20,520 nucleotides of DNA from Apostichopus parvimensis (GCA_000934455.1 KN882876.1:60589-81108), one strand, 5' to 3'; positions 10,402-19,828 are shown, numbered from the stretch's first letter. The notes: generated by a model from the sequence alone, not told the origin. Numbers and translations: made by a program.

Positions 10402-11384
10402 TACGGGCCTTTGACTGAGAGATAGATAACCCTTTGTCATCAACAAACAGTACTACACCCTCGACCCCATACCTCCATAATACCTCCACTTCCAACATCT
10501 ATATCCTACCAAACAGTCTTGAGAAGGCTTTAAAACGAATTATAAAGAAATAGGTAAAAGTTATGTAAAGATATAAATTCATGTTGAATCGGGGAAGCAA
10601 ATACAAATAGAAGGAAATTGAAACACTGTCGTAGTTTGACTTAAATACATTTAAAAATGGAACACATTCTCCCTGTTAACGGAAATGGTACCAAAGTTCA
10701 ACAAGTTGTTTTCAAATTTCAAGGTCCCTCGACCTACTTGTATGTAATCTCTGTTGAAGCTATATGTGGCGTACTCTATTTTGTTGAACCTTCCTCTATT
10801 TAGTTAGATATTATCGCCCGCCCTGCCTTCCACCCCCCCCCCCCCCTCCTCCCACACCCCAAGACTACCTCTCTGTCCCCTTTGTTTATATCTATTTGTA
10901 TATAAAACCCAGCAATGCATGCAGATAAATACAAGGAAATAATCTTGAACTGCGATTGAACCAGCCGATTTAGAAACATTTTATCACGTGAATGTAGACA
11001 AATTGTATAGCCGAGATTGTATGGATTGATTTGAACCCAGAGTTGGCTAAATTAAACAATTGCCCTATTTTGGGTGCGTTGTGGTACATTTTATGGAACT
11101 TGATCGACAGTAACGTGAAGGAAACAAACTTTTCGTTTTAGATTAAGCTGTAAAAATTGGAACGATTTGTTTGATCTATCGGGCGGTTACACCTTAACGG
11201 AAGGTATGTAATCGTTCTTATCGTGCAGGCACGATAATAAAGACGTATTAAAAAAATAAAACGTGTAAAAAAAGGGAGAGGGAGGGGGGGGGGGGGGGGG
11301 GGGCTCTTCAGTAGGTCTTGACGACAAACAGATGACAAAGTAAATAAACAATATAGGCTGCGTTGCTATGTGCGGTTAGTTTAG
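10402..11384. other. No supported gene; C14 and G20 tracts
   Basis: C14 lies at 10833-10846 and a TATATAAAA motif at 10899-10907, about 480 bp before the first receptor-like exon. G20 lies at 11284-11303, inside a GA-rich stretch. No upstream receptor exon (helices 1-4) could be recognised on the plus strand. Confidence 0.45.
11284..11303. repeat. G20 homopolymer
   Basis: Twenty G preceded by GGGAGAGGGA. The antisense Pro-run frame across it is an artefact. Confidence 0.9.
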
Positions 11385-11738
11385 CGAAGCACGCGACCAA
11401 AGAGAAAACAGAAACTGACTGTTGAAGTTGAATTTTACCCGACCTACCAACAAATTGAGTTAAATTTTACGAACTGCATGAATCTGACGTCTCCGATTCC
11501 GGAATCTCCAATGATGATGTATACAGATACTGATACACTAGAACCTGGACACGAATATTCTACAATTATTACTTACTCGATAAGAGTTTTCTTTCCCCTT
11601 CTCCTTCTTTCGTTTTGCTCTAGTTTTTTTAGAGTACTTAGAAATATCACCCCAAGTTCACCACTCACTACCTCAAATATTCTGCGGCGTGCGTCTTCCT
11701 ATACTACAGGTCACATTGACTATTGTGGTATGGTTATC
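11385..11738 (+). CDS. Candidate receptor exon: extracellular loop 2 and helix 5
   Basis: An open frame from after a stop at 11382 to a strong donor, ATC|GTAAGTAC, reached in phase 0. The residues include NFTNC, with the Cys placed as in extracellular loop 2 and flanked by two N-glycosylation sequons (NFT, NLT). Then comes YSIRVFFPLLLLSFCSSFFR. In class A GPCRs helix 5 has Pro 5.50 followed seven residues later by Cys 5.57 and then Tyr 5.58. Here the Pro and Cys spacing is exact and Ser replaces Tyr. The next residues, VLRN, match the usual basic end of the helix. The true 5' end (acceptor) is not determined. An alternative acceptor, CTATACTACAG at 11709, would give a 29-nt micro-exon. This could be a working gene, a decayed copy or a chance hydrophobic frame. 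Confidence 0.35.
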
Positions 11739-11821
11739 GTAAGTACAATACAATCCATTCCATCAATGATTTCCTTCCCTCCTTGATAATTATTGCCTTG
11801 TCTAATCTACCTATTCGCAAG

Positions 11822-12040
11822 AATCGGCGCCAGTCGGTTTTTATCGCATGTAACGTTCACGGCTACTCGGAAATTATTACTAAAGAATTAAGGCAGAGAT
11901 ATCATTTAATTCAAATGAATCGAATACTCAACGGAATTGGTAATTCCATGATGACACATGTAAAACCTTATTTAATCGTTTGTTGTGGACTATTTCTTCC
12001 GTGGATATCATGTATCGGCTTATATAGCATATGTTGTCAG
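11822..12040 (+). CDS. Candidate receptor exon: third intracellular loop and helix 6
   Basis: 73 codons between a moderate acceptor (pyrimidine-rich, ending TTCGCAAG) and a modest donor (TGTCAG|GTTCAG), phase 0 at both ends. The intron from the preceding candidate exon would be 83 bp. The first half is polar and basic (NRRQ, KELRQRYH), as in an intracellular loop. It is followed by HVKPYLIVCCGLFLPWISCI, a hydrophobic helix with a central Pro placed like Pro 6.50. The usual CWxP is replaced by LFLP, so the toggle Trp is Phe. The frame is open 5' of the acceptor as well, so a frameshifted processed copy is an alternative to splicing. Confidence 0.33.
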
Positions 12041-12138
12041 GTTCAGAATATCTCCGCATCCCTTACTCTTCTATCGACCTCGCCTCCCCTATAGCCCCAT
12101 TCCCCTACCTCTCTCCCTCTCTTTAACCTTCATTACAG

Positions 12139-12234
12139 CTCAAGTATGAATCTATACGGGCTACTTTGGAGTCTGTATTTGCACCCCTGTATTCGGTTCT
12201 ATTTGGTAGACTTAACAGCAATGTGACCTGTTGA
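12139..12234 (+). CDS. Candidate terminal receptor exon: helix 7
   Basis: An excellent acceptor, a CT-rich tract ending CCTTCATTACAG, opens a 31-codon phase-0 exon ending in TGA. It reads LKYESIRATLESVFAPLYSV and continues LFGRLNSN. In rhodopsin-family receptors helix 7 carries NSxxNPxxY. Here ESVFAPLY keeps Ser and Pro at the right distance, with Glu for Asn, Ala for Asn, and Tyr one residue early. Phase-0 joining to the 11822-12040 exon across a 98-bp intron keeps the helix 6-loop-helix 7 order. The Pro-to-Pro distance of 29 is shorter than the usual 35-40. The C-terminal tail is only about ten residues, so a further exon or truncation is possible. Confidence 0.38.
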   Translation, partial: LKYESIRATLESVFAPLYSVLFGRLNSNVTC

Positions 12235-14028
12235 AATTTCCTTTTGCGTCTGTCTTTCAAATCCAATAGAAGTAATTATTAGCGCTTAGTCCTTCTATAG
12301 ATCAGATGTCTTCAATATACACATCTGTTTGTAAAGGTTCACAGGACTTTGCCTTGAACTTAACGTAATTATCTACTATCCAGTATCCATCAACGTCCCC
12401 CTTAGTCATGTCCGTATGGGTAATCTTGCTAATGAGATCTCACAGAAGACAAATTAAAGCAATTAATGAATCAAGATGGTAGCCATTAAGTTAGACAATC
12501 GGGTATAGACGGTTTGCATTATCAACGGAAAGTACTGTAATGAAACTGTGAATACATTGTCCACAATAATGGAACAACACGGCGACTTTATAAAGAAATG
12601 ACCAGTGACGTCATCATATTTCAATACAAACTTGTATTGTCTGTATATATCTCGTGCTGACAACGGCCGTGCGAGTAACCGTGGAAACTTCACTTGTGCA
12701 TGCGTGTAGTAAAATACGGTAGCTAATGGATGACAGACCTATACCCATACGTATAACTACATCGTTATGGGATTGACTGATTCTCAATTTCCCCTTCATC
12801 ATCATAAAATAGTTGTAACAAGTGCATCTTTCCTTACGAACCCATGAAATAATTTCATCTTGGCCGAGAAAGTGTAATTAAAGGGCTTGATTAGCTCAAT
12901 ACCAGTGGGTAACTACTTCCGCAACGACACAGGACACATGACTATACGTATATGGACTGACACAAATAGTATTGCGTGGTGGGTCTATTAAGGTCAAGTG
13001 CAGGTAAGCTGCAATTATTTCTTGTTTCTAAAATCAATGAAATTTTAAAATTTACTGTTCGAGTGGATTTGATTTCGACAGACGTAGATCAAAATGCGAT
13101 GATTAGGCCAGGGATATGGAGAGCACCCTGGTAAGGCCTTGCGTATGGCCACGGAAATTACTGAAACTAAAGATTGGATGTAAATATAAACAACAGTTTA
13201 TGTTGTTATTTTCTCTCGTGTATTTGCATTGTTCTTCCATATACAAATTGGAAGATGTTGGAATCAGCAATGTTAACACTGGCAAACGAAAAATACAAAT
13301 ACAACATTCCTTACTATGTATTGTCTAGGGATCCATAATTGACACTGGCCCGGGCTATACCCCAAACCCCACCACACCCCATATGACACCCTCATGCTAT
13401 ACCACCCCCCCCCCCCTTGACCTCCCTTTTCGTTCGCCAGATTTGATACTAAAACATATGATCGGTGCTGAAGTTTAATGTTATTTAATGTTGTTGCTAC
13501 AATGTCCAAAGATAAACATGGTTGAACCTTACATCATGTAATGGGGGGGGGAAAACATTGATATAAATATATATATTACAACATGAAAATATTACAAGCA
13601 TTTCATTTTCAACAGTGATAATTTAATCATAACAGAAGGGACATAAATCATTTGCTAAAGAAAGATTTATCCAAACTGTGCCAACCACAAAGTCCGGAAC
13701 AATCACGTTCTCAGAGCAAATGATATTTGGCGACTATAGTCTTACTCATTGAGTTAAGAAACCCAATGAAGAATAGAAGAATCATTTTTTGAATCCTGGT
13801 TTAAATATTTATGTAAACCATTTAAATATGTTTTATTGGGTGGAGAAGCGATGATGTACAAATTCCGATTTGGCTGGAGGGGGATTTTGTTAATGTAGAG
13901 ATTAACATTTCATGTAGTACCCTTCAAGAATGTCTGGTGTTCTTTTCTCTGTTGTCAGTTTAGAACAAATTGATTTCAAACGTCTGAACTGTTTAAAGGA
14001 CGCTTATCCGTGATGGATTCTCTGTGTC

Positions 14029-14062
14029 AGACCATTGTCAGATACAACCACACCAATGGTCT
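14029..14062. repeat. Inverted repeat, 9-bp arms
   Basis: AGACCATTG (14029-14037) and CAATGGTCT (14054-14062) are perfect complements around a 16-nt loop. No flanking duplication is evident. Confidence 0.6.
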
Positions 14063-14587
14063 TTGATGACGGCTACGAACTGTCGCGAATCGTTGACGAT
14101 AAATTTCGGGAGGGGGAGGTGGTTGCGCTAAACATTATCCTGTTACGTCACTGTGATGTCACAATTATGCATTATTTATTCTGGTATATTCCATGTAACT
14201 TTGTCGAAATGTAGTTTTCTGGTAATTGGGTATTATCAGCCGATAATTGTTGATATTGATTAGGCAACCTTAAAGTCGAGTCTCCACCAGATGTGATTTA
14301 CAATGAGAGCAATATAGTGTAGAAACGTATTACTTCAGCCTAGCTTTAACAATACAAGAGAAGTCCCAGTTAGTTCACATACTGGCAGTATAAGATAATG
14401 CTTAGCCTATCATTTTCAGGTCCAATGCTCGGGTATACCTTTAAGATTTCAATGCGTAAAGCTTCACCAAATTGACGAGTAACAGGAATCTTGTTCAGGA
14501 AGTAGGAAACCGAAATAATCCTCCGGACGAATGTTTGGTGCGTGACTGTACGGTTGCTAGCTTCAACTTGACAAAGTAACATAATCG

Positions 14588-14627
14588 TCTGTTTATCATC
14601 AAGTAAAAAAAAACGATTATAAACAGA
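14588..14627. repeat. Inverted repeat, 9-bp arms
   Basis: TCTGTTTAT and ATAAACAGA flank a loop containing a run of nine A. A chance origin in AT-rich DNA is possible. Confidence 0.5.
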
Positions 14628-14864
14628 TTTACAGACTCTGGAAGTCTTGTGTTTAAATCGTTAAATATATATCTACAACAATATATCAACATAAACCCCG
14701 AGCAATCTTGCGGGAGTTGTCAAATCATTTTTACACGTCTATAAACTCTATGAATGATGAGATCAGCTTATAGGGTGGGCGGAACCTTAGGCAGGGTATC
14801 TATAGCGAGTCCTGTGCCGAAATGGCGCGCTCCTTGATCTGTCTTGAGTATAACTCTTTCTTGA

Positions 14865-15262
14865 GTTAACTGTTACACACCCCTTCTAGCTCTGATGCTA
14901 TTGACGAGGTGGCTATATTTACTTTAATATCTAGTCATTTAGACTATATGTTAACTGTGACACTGTCCTTCTAGCTTTGATGCTATTGACTAGGTGGCTA
15001 TGGCCATAAGTTAATATCAAGTCTTACAACTTTTTTCATCTTAACTTTACACTTTTACCTATCTATCTAGCTTTGATGCTATTGCTGAGGTGGCTGTGGC
15101 TATATATGCTTTAATACCACGTCATTCAGTTTTGTCCTAACCTTTACAATTTATTTTTACCCTCCTAGCTTTGATGCTATCAGCGTGGTGGCTATATCTA
15201 TGCTTTAATATCTAGTCGTATAATTTCAACTTGTATACACTGCCTTATAGTTTGGTGTAATT
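14865..15262 (+). repeat. Diverged 82-98 bp tandem array, about 4.5 copies
   Basis: The anchor CTAGCTTTGATGCTATTG (or a one-to-three base variant) recurs at 14886, 14971, 15067 and 15165, with a degenerate copy at about 15247. Spacings are 85, 96, 98 and about 82 bp. Each anchor is followed by an AGGTGGCTAT-like block (GTGGCTAT or GTGGCTGT) and, in several copies, by TTTAATATCTAGTC about 10-20 bp later. A GTTAACTGT block before the first copy recurs before the second. The spacers vary in length and sequence while the anchor stays near-identical. No frame is open through the array. Confidence 0.8.
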
Positions 15263-16039
15263 AAGCTGGTATTACCTAAATAGTATTTTGGGTAGTAAAT
15301 AGCAAATAGTGTTTATTTTACATTACTGACTGGGGAGGTCAAATGTCATGCATTGTGTGTTTGACTGCTGTAGCCTATAATTTTCATTTGTTGCTATTAT
15401 TGGTGTAAATTGAATACAGAACGCGTTAACCTTTGATATGCCAATCATATAGACTGTCACAAGTATTTGTCATTTAGATCGGAAATATGAATATACACCT
15501 AAAATGCCAAGTCTTCTCAACCGTCAGTGAACTAAATATACTAGCTATATAGTGGGTACAGGCAATGGTGCGGCTCCGTGCGAGCCGAGAAGGCTATCGG
15601 GTCCTGCATGGGCCGTATTATGCCCTAACTATATATTGTTCAAAGAAGAACCATAGAAAAAACAAAAAAACAACAACAGAACAAGATGGGCACGAAACCA
15701 TTAAAACGTGATCCACTCTCAACCACAAAGTGTCCACTGACATTGAGACTGTATTCGTGTGATCATGGCGATGTTGCGTCAAGTGAGATATCACAAGTCA
15801 CTTTGGAAAGGGAATATATACTACATCATTATGTTCTTGGTTATAGGTTGATGAGCGAACAATGTCACTTGGTAATTAATTACAGTTAATATGATTTAAT
15901 AGTGCTATTGTTCATTGCAAGAGGATATATTTTGAACATGTATATCGATAGGGCTGAAAAAACCCGTTTTGCATAACAAATCTGAAATTAATACTGTCAT
16001 TTTCCGTGACTGAACTATCCGGTCATAACTGGTCTATAA
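15263..16039. other. No supported gene; small GC-rich hairpin
   Basis: AT-rich except for a GC-rich patch at 15551-15625 containing the hairpin CGGCTC-CGTGC-GAGCCG (15571-15587). An A/C-rich stretch at about 15655-15682 follows downstream and might be the tail of an old retroposon. A 67-codon plus frame at 15686-15889 is unrecognised. Confidence 0.4.
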
Positions 16040-16071
16040 GGAGAGGCCTATACTGGCAAAGGCAGCTCTCC
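16040..16071 (+). other. Hairpin directly upstream of the U2-like element
   Basis: GGAGAGGCC and GGC-AG-CTCTCC can pair (six plus three base pairs with a two-base bulge). It ends one base before the U2-like sequence starts. Confidence 0.45.
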
Positions 16072-16072
16072 T

Positions 16073-16131
16073 ATCATTTCTCAGCCTTTTGGCTATAAGA
16101 TCATGTGTAGTATCTGTTCCCCTTACTGAGG
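16073..16131 (+). pseudogene. U2 snRNA-like 5' fragment
   Basis: The stretch ATCATTTCTCAGCCTTTTGG, then CTATAAGATCATGTGTAG, then TATCTGTTC aligns to about the first 45 nt of U2 snRNA. It has four base changes and one two-base insertion (TA after GGCT). U2 is the spliceosomal RNA that pairs with the intron branch site, and its branch-recognition GTAGTA is intact at 16107-16112. The stem I loop (AGCC TTTT GGCT) is kept, and the G-to-A change turns a G-U pair into A-U. After this point stem IIa is missing, and CCCTTACTGAGGG could correspond to stem IIb. Further on I see no Sm site or stem III at the proper distance. The likeliest reading is a truncated, diverged U2 copy. A snRNA-derived retroposon or a divergent gene is possible. 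Confidence 0.7.
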
Positions 16132-17284
16132 GACTCATGATACACACCTGACTATGATAAAACAGTCACAGTCTCTATGTAAGTTGAACTGGGGTCGAGA
16201 GCGGATCAGTCGTTTGGTTTTTGTGCCCAGGTTCTTTCTCGGTGACTTTTCTTAAAAAGTATCTCCAATAACTTATATACATAAAGAAACGTGAAATACT
16301 CCAGTAGATCCCGGACAAAGCCTGATTACGGAAGAGTAAGCACTTGTAGTCGAATCAATACATACGCCACTGAATGAAGTGGAAACATTTAAGGCTTAGC
16401 AGCCCAAGATTACGTAAGTTCATAAAACTAAATCTTAAAGAGCGCTGTTCAATTGAATAGTGGAACGATTCTAAATCATCGGAGCGTGGATTCGAATAAA
16501 ATGCATTGAAAGAAACTGATCGAAGGATCAATTAGTTGCAAAGTCGGAACATTGAGATTTTCGAGGCTTCTATTAATACTCTCAGTCTTCGATGTGCTAT
16601 AACTTATACCTACATAGGCTATGACTTGGATGTAGTGAACGCAGTGCTGCTCGGACGTGTGCAGTCCTTGATACACATGTATTCAACCATGCAGATAAAC
16701 TTGTACGGCACGCCGTGTTTTTTTTTTTGCCAATGTATGCCAAACCCACCACCACCACCACGCGTAGTTTATATTCTAAATCGTAAATCTACATTACAGT
16801 ATATATAGGGACACATGATTATGACCACGTGATCACAGTCCCTTGTGTTAGGCCGAGAAGGGTTTGAGAATGTATCAGTTCGGCGAAATAACGCTTTTGT
16901 AGTTATAGAGGGGTTCTCTCACCACCCCCCCCCCTCCCCCTGTCCTGCAGACTATAATATCTCGGGTTGTGCCATTTCGTTCAAATTATTCCTATACTAA
17001 GTTGGATAATTCTTACTTACTCTCGTTACTTCCGGCCCTATTGTGTTAAAGTATATGAAGGGTTAAGAAGAGGAGCTAAACCCAATCCCACGCCCCCCCC
17101 CCTCCCCGTGCACTACCCCGCCCTTTGTCTTTGCATGTTCATATCCTTTTCCGACTCTTCTAAAGGAACCCATGTTCTGATTTGGGCGAAATGACAGTGA
17201 TCCAATTACCAGTCGTGTAGTGTCTATTTCAATTAATTAACGATCACCTGATATCAAATATATAACGATTACGTCACATAATAT
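16132..17284. other. No supported gene; two C10 tracts
   Basis: C10 lies at 16925-16934, preceded by ACCA, and another C10 at 17093-17102. A T-run followed by (CCA)n lies near 16719-16760. A weak Sm-like TGGTTTTTG near 16216 lies about 140 nt after the U2-like start, too far for a normal U2. Frames of 66-90 codons are unrecognised. Confidence 0.5.
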
Positions 17285-17341
17285 TAACATACTCTGTTTT
17301 CATATAACATACTCTGTTTTCAAATAACACGCTGTTTTTTA
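17285..17341. repeat. 20-bp tandem repeat, about 2.8 copies
   Basis: TAACATACTCTGTTTTCATA and TAACATACTCTGTTTTCAAA are adjacent and differ at one position. A third diverged partial copy is TAACACGCTGTTTTTTA. Confidence 0.85.
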
Positions 17342-17718
17342 TTTCTTCGAGTCATTTAGGGGAAGTTCGTTCATTGTAACAGACATGCAATATATCAGTC
17401 TCCCCCCATACCGAATCTCGCCAACACTTTTATCTTCGAGGTCGTCAAGTTGATGGGAAGCATTTCCTTAGTTTGGCCAATTTATTAATTAGTCTGACCT
17501 CTGTTTTGTTTTATTGAAGTCACATGATGAATAATTAGAGCAGCACACAGTGATTCCTGGCGATACACGTTATAGCATATACAAAATATGAGCTAAGGGT
17601 TTTATCAACTTGCTAGAACTTCAAAAATAAACATTTCAAATCTTGAACGTTCTGCATGGTAAGCCCACGAGGAGGGTCACAGTAAATTTATCTGCTTCAG
17701 GCATTCAGGTAGACAAAA
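17342..17718. other. No feature seen
   Basis: AT-rich sequence with no frame, repeat or RNA motif that I can support. Confidence 0.5.
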
Positions 17719-17733
17719 TTACTCATGTAAAAC
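17719..17733. repeat. Target-site duplication, left copy
   Basis: TTACTCATGTAAAAC corresponds to TTACTCATAGGTAAAC at the other end of the adjacent SINE, with a small insertion and one substitution. Confidence 0.7.
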
Positions 17734-18009
17734 GTATATGTATGTATGTGTGTATGTATGTATGTATTTTAGATCCTCCTGCAAGCAGGAACTCGCGAAG
17801 AAGCCTATAATTATTGTCTTATCAAAGCCGCAAGCTGACCGAAGTCAGTCTCTTACATTCATATGTAACGTCCATGATTATGAATTGTCAATTGTGTCAA
17901 CAACTCTGTAACTGGACGACATACATTAATCTGGGAGTAACTCGAACCGGGGACCTTATGATTGAAAGGCACCGGCGTATACAGTGATTAATGTGGTGTA
18001 TAGTCGTTG
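17734..18009 (-). mobile_element. tRNA-derived SINE, second family, with (ATAC)n tail
   Basis: On the minus strand the element begins with a tRNA-like head. B box GGTTCGAGTTA (complement of 17938-17948) is preceded by a recognisable anticodon-arm-like stem (GCCTT/AAGGT). The A box is strongly degraded. The body contains CTGAC-TTCG-GTCAG (17835-17848), which in RNA gives the very stable C(UUCG)G tetraloop. Near the 3' end is the hairpin TCCTGCTTGCAGGA (17777-17790), followed by GGATCT and a tail of ATAC/ACAT repeats (about 17734-17767 on the plus strand). A 3' hairpin plus short tandem tail is typical of SINEs that share their 3' end with a partner LINE. Diverged flanking duplications (17719-17733 and 18010-18025) fix the ends at 276 bp. 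It differs from the SINE at 10032 in head, body and tail. Confidence 0.8.
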
Positions 18010-18025
18010 TTACTCATAGGTAAAC
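18010..18025. repeat. Target-site duplication, right copy
   Basis: TTACTCATAGGTAAAC matches the left copy at 17719-17733 except for a small insertion and one base. Confidence 0.7.
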
Positions 18026-18057
18026 CGATTCGTTAATTTATTTTTTATTCCATGCAG

Positions 18058-18142
18058 CTACACGGCAAGAAGAACGAGTTTAAGGAAACGATCTCAGTGA
18101 CAGAGTAGAAGATGTAACTTCCGCCAGACGCCGCTTTGTAAG
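18058..18142 (+). other. Candidate 85-nt exon, non-coding or terminal
   Basis: It is bounded by a strong acceptor (T-rich tract ending TTTTTTATTCCATGCAG) and a strong donor (TTGTAAG|GTAAGTCC). All three frames contain a stop. The longest reads LHGKKNEFKETISVTE and stops at codon 17. If real it is therefore an untranslated exon, a lncRNA exon or the last coding codons. The SINE ends about 48 bp before the acceptor AG, so the insertion lies close to where a branch point would be expected. A 112-codon minus-strand frame (18045-18383) overlaps it and is not supported by anything else. Confidence 0.4.
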
Positions 18143-19795
18143 GTAAGTCCAGGCTTTTCCTAGAATTATTCTGTATTTTTAAACGACGGGTGCCCCATGA
18201 TGGATGGTGAATCTTATAACACTCATGCTTCCTCTTCCCCAACATATTAACATAACTATGCCTTATAAATATAATTTTTCCCTCCGTATCACAACAAATA
18301 TACCGTTTTAGAGAAAGGTTATGTACTCCTTCATACGGCCTGCTATTTAGCGTGGCCCATAGTTGCCCCCCCCCCCCTTTCATTACCTCATCCCAATCAC
18401 CTCACACCATCAATCTGTTGAGTTAACAACCCGACTACGTGACGATACTAAATGCCCTGGTGACTATACTTTTGGTTATCACTATTCAGATCCGTGATAT
18501 CACGCAGAGTCCGGTTTATAAGAATCCAATTGACATGCTTAGTAAGTGTTGCACCAGTGTCACTCCGGGCAGTTCTATCTGTTAGCAATAATAATGTTTT
18601 TTATCACCTTTTTCGCGAATAAACAGCCCCTCTTGCTTGTTTGCCCTGTGAGAGGTGTTCCTATACCTGCTGATGAGTCAAGGAGACCACTTTCTGTCGT
18701 GTCGGGTCACTGTCAAGGTGCTAATTTCGACCCTGTGGTAAGTGACGGAAAATCACCGTGGGTGGCATATATCGTGTATGGTTGTGTCGTAATTCTATAC
18801 GATAACAGTTAAGACGTCAGCTGACGGTCATTTTTATTGGCTTAAAACTTTCGACGAATCACCTGTGTTGTCCGTAATAATATTAGCTAAGGGGAGGACT
18901 TTTTACCGCCTAAACGTGTCATTGACAAGCGGAATGCTGGATTTTCAGTTGAGTTAGCTATATTTTATATTGTGTTATCCAGTGTTGTGTGAATACGCTA
19001 TAACATGACTTGCTCGGAGTAACACTAACCTAAAACTGAACTGAAATGTACTTCAAGCGTTACATACGGAGAGATTCGCATAAAGTAACACGAGCCTATA
19101 TCCAATATAATATGATTTCAATACATCAGCCTTCATATACGGAAGGGAGGTGTGGTATAAGCAGGACTTTGACAATGCTCAACATTGTTCACCGGCTTTT
19201 AGTTTCTTCAGAACGAAGTGCCGAGGGAGGGGGCTTGGCATAAATCCAAGGGACTACACCCACAACAGACAACAGTATTGATTGTTGCCGAGCTTTCTGG
19301 ATAGGCCACAATACCAGGGTCATCGACACCGGGGGGGGGGTGGGGTAGCTTTCACAGCAATGAGTTTCACGTGGGCGTGGACCACCACAGGCATCGGTGT
19401 CAACGCCACTGGGCATTGTGCTGACTCCTGTCACCTCCCCACCTTCCCCTCCACCCCCCTCCACCCATTCATGTAAACAGTCACATATGTATGTTTAATA
19501 TCTCGTATCTCTTTTTGACATTCTTGTGTTCTTACGTGTTTGGTTAACACTGCAAGTCTAGTATTGCAAATTATCGACGTTCACCTTTAACGATCTTAGC
19601 ATGTAAACTAAGTATACAGTCAGGTGTCCTGGTTGGTTATCGATTCTACATAGTTTGTACACAACCTATTACTATCAGCCTACATGTGTATACGTGCTAG
19701 GTTACTAAAGATCAATTTGTCGACACATTGTTAGTTTTAATGTTCACCATAGAAACCATCGAATATTTCAAAATGTTTCAGTGAGAGAATTACTC
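18143..19795. other. Mostly no supported gene; one weak exon candidate
   Basis: C12 lies at 18366-18377 and G10 at 19331-19340. A 12-bp palindrome CGTCAGCTGACG lies at 18815-18826. At 18655-18737 (plus) a pyrimidine-rich tract ending GAGAG precedes an open stretch containing HCQGANFDP that ends at GTG|GTAAGTGA. The acceptor is weak, so this is mentioned and not called. A G+C-richer patch at 19340-19460 is open on both strands without a recognisable motif. Confidence 0.35.
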
Positions 19796-19828
19796 ATCTG
19801 ATAACAAAGCGTGTCTTTGTTTATAAAG

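Larger units (their letters stand above)
12235..14864. other. No supported gene; C/G tracts, CRE-like site and hairpins
   Basis: C12 lies at 13405-13416, preceded by ACCA, and G9 at 13543-13551. A perfect cAMP-response-element palindrome TGACGTCA lies at 12606-12613, without a gene context that would make it meaningful. Reading frames are short and unrecognised on both strands. Two inverted repeats are listed separately. Confidence 0.5.

Noticed and set aside
10201-10446. 81-codon minus-strand frame
   Set aside because: It lies antisense inside and beyond the SINE, a non-coding element.
17938-18009. Possible tRNA gene
   Set aside because: The B box is present but the A box and acceptor stem are degraded, and the sequence continues into a SINE body with tail and target-site duplications.
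18045-18383. 112-codon minus-strand frame
   Set aside because: It starts in the C12 tract, has no recognisable motif and overlaps a better-supported plus-strand exon candidate.
18546-18812. Plus frame with a hydrophobic segment containing FFANKQPLLLVC, like helix 1 of a receptor
   Set aside because: No helix 2 pattern follows and no good exon boundary fits. The hydrophobicity is expected of AT-rich chance frames.
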